Origin: Bacteroidia bacterium
GTDB lineage: Bacteria; Bacteroidota; Bacteroidia; M30B66
DNA length: 64,000 nucleotides
Assembly (NCBI GenBank): GCA_018401705.1
Contig: JAGYKL010000004.1
Location: forward strand, 101,810-165,809
Direction of reading: 5' to 3'
Position 1 is the first letter of the stretch; each line of letters begins with the position of its first letter. This document shows positions 61,300 to 64,000 of the stretch, in pieces. The notes under the pieces are model-generated. The model was given only the letters and a program-made list of their open reading frames with translations. It had not been told where the DNA came from and did no database searches. A program made the translations under genes and the position numbers.

Positions 61300-63927
61300 T
61301 TATTTTTTTAGAAAGCGATAAAACTCATGGTTATTGAGTATTAAAGTATATAGTCCTGTAGGAATTTTTAAGTCTATTCTCTTGTTATTACTTATTAGCC
61401 CTGATTGCCTGACGATACCCATTTGATCAATGATTGAATATTCAATTGGGAAGTTGTTATTTATACTAAAATCTGTATTTGATATTACAATAAAATCATC
61501 AGCCGGATTAGGAAAAACAAAAGAATTGGAGTTACCGTTAGTTACTTTATGTTGAATTAATATATCATCATAATTTATCGAGTAAACTCCAACAGTATAA
61601 GAGGTGTTTCTTATGTAACTAAAAACACTATTTGTTACATTATCTGAAATCAGCCTAATTGATGAGTTACTGGCAGTAAGAGTATCAAGTATAATGCTTC
61701 TAACATATACGTCTGTTATTGCATAGGCTTCTGAAAACTGATCCCCATCATTATAGTAAAATTTAATCCAATTCAATTCTGGACTTGGGTCACTGCTATA
61801 ACTGCAACCTATTAAGTCGGTTATACCATCACTATTGATATCCAAAAAGGCAAAATCGGCTAATAAAATTCCTAAAGTTTGTGGTTCAGAAAACTCCATA
61901 AAACCCGTTCCATACCGCACAAATACATCTCGAGGTCCTGTTCCCGGAGGCTGCGACGAGGGAGCAAGATTATTATAGACAATATCATTAATACCGTCAT
62001 TATTAATATCTGCTATATCGAGTCGATATACAATATTAACGTCATTTGCATCAATACTATAAGGTTCTGAGAAATTAAAATCTCCATAATTTAAAAAAAT
62101 AAAAATACGATTATTTCCATTTTTTCTTGCTTGAACAATTATATCTTTAAAGCCGTTAGAATCTATATCTGCAGAAGATAATGATATAGAAGGTTTTGGT
62201 ATATTAATTGGATACCAAGTCCCATTTGGTATACTTCCTTTGGCCGCAATATATAATTCATTGGATTGGCTGTTTTTTGAAAGTACTGTAAAGAACGAAT
62301 CTGTGCTATCCGAAAAGAATGGTCTATGAAAGATTACAAGATCATTGCTGCCGTCATTATTAAAATCTTGAAAGATAGATCTAACAATTGTTATAGGCAA
62401 TTCAACATCTAAATCAAAAAGAGCATTCTCAACGAAGTTATTATTTCCGTCATTTATCACTGTATAAATGCTGTCCTTAGAAGGAGGAGTTACATTTTGA
62501 ATAATTAAGTCTTTAAATGAATCTCCATTCACATCTAATACTCCTATTACATTCCCAGCGATTACTGAATTAGGAGTGCTTTTGAATAAAGACTCCATGT
62601 TCTCATAATTAACCTCTGTATTTTCAGATATATTCTTTGAAAAGTAGTTGTCTAAAAAAACATCCAATTTTCCATCCGAATTCAAATCTTCCAGAAAGTC
62701 AAATGATCGGTAATCGCCATAAACAATTTCTTTTTCTTCATATGCACCTGTTGCAGGGCTTAGTTGTACAATGCTAACCCAATCATAAGAGGAAGGTGAG
62801 GTTGTGCCATTTATCAAAAATATTTCATCTAATAAATCATCATTAAGGTCAGCAGAAAAGAGTAAATCAGCGTAAAATCTTCTACAAATTTCGCTACCCA
62901 TTTGTAGAGCAACTCCATTAATGTTTTCTAAAACAATAGGTATAGAATCAGTCCCTATTACAAAATCGGGATACTCATCATTATTGTAGTTAATTATATT
63001 CACTTCGCGCATATTTGACGAACCTTCATTATATAGATATTCAGAATTTGAAGAGAAACTGCTTCCAATAGCAGTTTTTATAAATAGAGAGTCGTAAGTA
63101 AAATATAATAATTCATCAACACCATTATTATTAAAGTCAGTTAACCCGTACCATAGAATTACTCCTGTTAATAAGGTATCTGTACTATTTAAAGCCAAAG
63201 AATTCTGCTCAAGTGAATGAACATATACCATTTCTTCTGATGTTCCTGCAGGTCTGTTTGAAGTAATTAATTGAAATTCTTCATCAATAACTCTGCTTGC
63301 AGTTCCGGCTTCAAGAGTTAATTGATTAGGAGTTATGGAAATTGTGTCTGTTAGTTGACCTTCTGCATTTGAATATACACATAAGTTCGTTCCACATATT
63401 ATTAAGTCTTTGTTATTATCAAAGTTAATATCAACTAGTTGCAGCCCTCTTACAGGTGGTGAATGGCTTTCAGGAAAAAATAATGTATCTAGAATATCAA
63501 AATTATTGCCATTATTAATATATCTAATTAGGTATTCATTACTAAATGATTCGGTTAGAGGAGGGATAAAATAATAGTCATATTTATAGACAATTAAATC
63601 TGGTAATTCATCTTGATTAATAAATGCGCTTTGAACATATTTAAAATAACTAAAAGGATTTAGGTTTAAGGGTTCTTGAATAATTTGCTTTGAATATTTA
63701 CCTCCTCCGTTGTTTACCATAATACTTAATGGACTGTTTTCTAGGTAGCTCCTAGAGGATACTACAATATCAAGATCTCCATCCAAATCAAAATCAACCG
63801 GTTCAACATCAAGTCTATAGAATATATTATCTCTAGAGATCTGCGTATAGGTATAGTCAAACTGGCAAAAAGCTTGTATTGAGCTTATAATACCCAGAAA
63901 CATAAGTAAACATTGAAAATTCTTCAT
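61300..63927 (-). CDS. FG-GAP/VCBS repeat secreted protein with T9SS sorting domain
   Basis: 875 residues from the ATG at 63927 (signal peptide in MKNFQCLLMFLGIISSIQAF-CQ); an in-frame start 7 codons earlier is less suitable. It has many FG-GAP-like calcium-binding repeats of D.DGD.D/DFNNDG type (PVDFDLDGDLDIVV, LTDFNNNGVDELLY, FQDFNNDGSNDLVIF, IADINNDGINDIVY, FLDINSDGITDLIG), consistent with a seven-bladed propeller or two. The C-terminus (VFPNPADDFIVIS ... GLYTLIL) is T9SS type A. It is the first gene of a two-gene unit with the M64 peptidase. It may serve in surface attachment or substrate binding. Confidence 0.87.
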   Translation of the reverse strand: MKNFQCLLMFLGIISSIQAFCQFDYTYTQISRDNIFYRLDVEPVDFDLDGDLDIVVSSRSYLENSPLSIMVNNGGGKYSKQIIQEPLNLNPFSYFKYVQSAFINQDELPDLIVYKYDYYFIPPLTESFSNEYLIRYINNGNNFDILDTLFFPESHSPPVRGLQLVDINFDNNKDLIICGTNLCVYSNAEGQLTDTISITPNQLTLEAGTASRVIDEEFQLITSNRPAGTSEEMVYVHSLEQNSLALNSTDTLLTGVILWYGLTDFNNNGVDELLYFTYDSLFIKTAIGSSFSSNSEYLYNEGSSNMREVNIINYNNDEYPDFVIGTDSIPIVLENINGVALQMGSEICRRFYADLLFSADLNDDLLDEIFLINGTTSPSSYDWVSIVQLSPATGAYEEKEIVYGDYRSFDFLEDLNSDGKLDVFLDNYFSKNISENTEVNYENMESLFKSTPNSVIAGNVIGVLDVNGDSFKDLIIQNVTPPSKDSIYTVINDGNNNFVENALFDLDVELPITIVRSIFQDFNNDGSNDLVIFHRPFFSDSTDSFFTVLSKNSQSNELYIAAKGSIPNGTWYPINIPKPSISLSSADIDSNGFKDIIVQARKNGNNRIFIFLNYGDFNFSEPYSIDANDVNIVYRLDIADINNDGINDIVYNNLAPSSQPPGTGPRDVFVRYGTGFMEFSEPQTLGILLADFAFLDINSDGITDLIGCSYSSDPSPELNWIKFYYNDGDQFSEAYAITDVYVRSIILDTLTASNSSIRLISDNVTNSVFSYIRNTSYTVGVYSINYDDILIQHKVTNGNSNSFVFPNPADDFIVISNTDFSINNNFPIEYSIIDQMGIVRQSGLISNNKRIDLKIPTGLYTLILNNHEFYRFLKK

Positions 63928-64000
63928 ACCAATACATTTAATTACCATAGATACAATTATGATTGAGCGGATAATGACTCCTCACAATAAATTTATAATT

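Overview
The window comes from a bacterium of the phylum Bacteroidota, most likely a marine flavobacterium-like lineage. The evidence is low G+C, many secreted proteins with type IX secretion (T9SS) C-terminal sorting domains, two giant type B cargo proteins with the gliding-motility-type C-terminus, a CarboxypepD_reg-fronted TonB receptor, bacillithiol synthesis (bshA), and promoters of the Bacteroidota form TTG-N16..21-TAnnTTTG. No phage, transposase, plasmid gene or CRISPR array was recognised.

Layout. 1-4.7 kb (minus strand): a truncated M3 oligoendopeptidase, a DUF5606 protein and a secreted subtilase. 4.9-5.7 kb: an XRE/S24 repressor with a palindrome inside its own promoter. 5.7-12.3 kb (minus strand): a tight four-gene operon of lamin-tail protein, TonB-dependent receptor, lipoprotein and secreted endonuclease I, which looks like an extracellular nucleic-acid scavenging locus. 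12.5-14.6 kb: a deoxyhypusine-synthase-like enzyme and a frameshifted DAHP synthase/chorismate mutase. 14.7-25.4 kb: five consecutive secreted paralogues built from repeats of a domain I cannot name, ending in ADGYDVDGV-like motifs; the first copy is riddled with indels. 25.5-36.3 kb: housekeeping and metabolic genes (receiver protein, mdh, retropepsin, bshA, SUI1 factor, fructose-6-phosphate aldolase, Sua5/YciO, DUF427, DEAD-box helicase, a large conserved unknown, tRNA-Lys, GNAT-like protein, SDR). 36.7-44.4 kb: one roughly 2,590-residue PKD-repeat adhesin-like protein split by a frameshift. 44.4-45.1 kb: repeat DNA (a cytosine-free stretch, a palindrome, and sixteen 28-bp REP-like units). 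45.1-47.4 kb: tRNA-Cys, a CWC protein, folB and a frameshifted gltX. 47.6-52.4 kb: a second giant type B cargo protein. 52.6-57.2 kb: rsmF-like methyltransferase and the classical thrS-infC-rpmI-rplT operon, with infC apparently starting at ATA behind a strong Shine-Dalgarno. 57.3-64 kb: a TonB-C protein, an M64-type metallopeptidase split by a homopolymer frameshift, and an FG-GAP repeat T9SS protein.

Two themes stand out. First, about half the coding capacity is secreted surface protein: proteases, nuclease, adhesin-like giants and the ADGYDVDG paralogue array. Second, at least four conserved genes (aroG-like, PKD giant, gltX, M64) carry one simple frameshift each, and the first paralogue carries dozens of small indels. 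Because gltX is essential, residual sequencing or assembly error is the simplest explanation, so the broken genes here should be re-checked before being called pseudogenes.

Limits: all family calls come from reading motifs by eye, with no database search. Promoter calls rest on consensus matching only.
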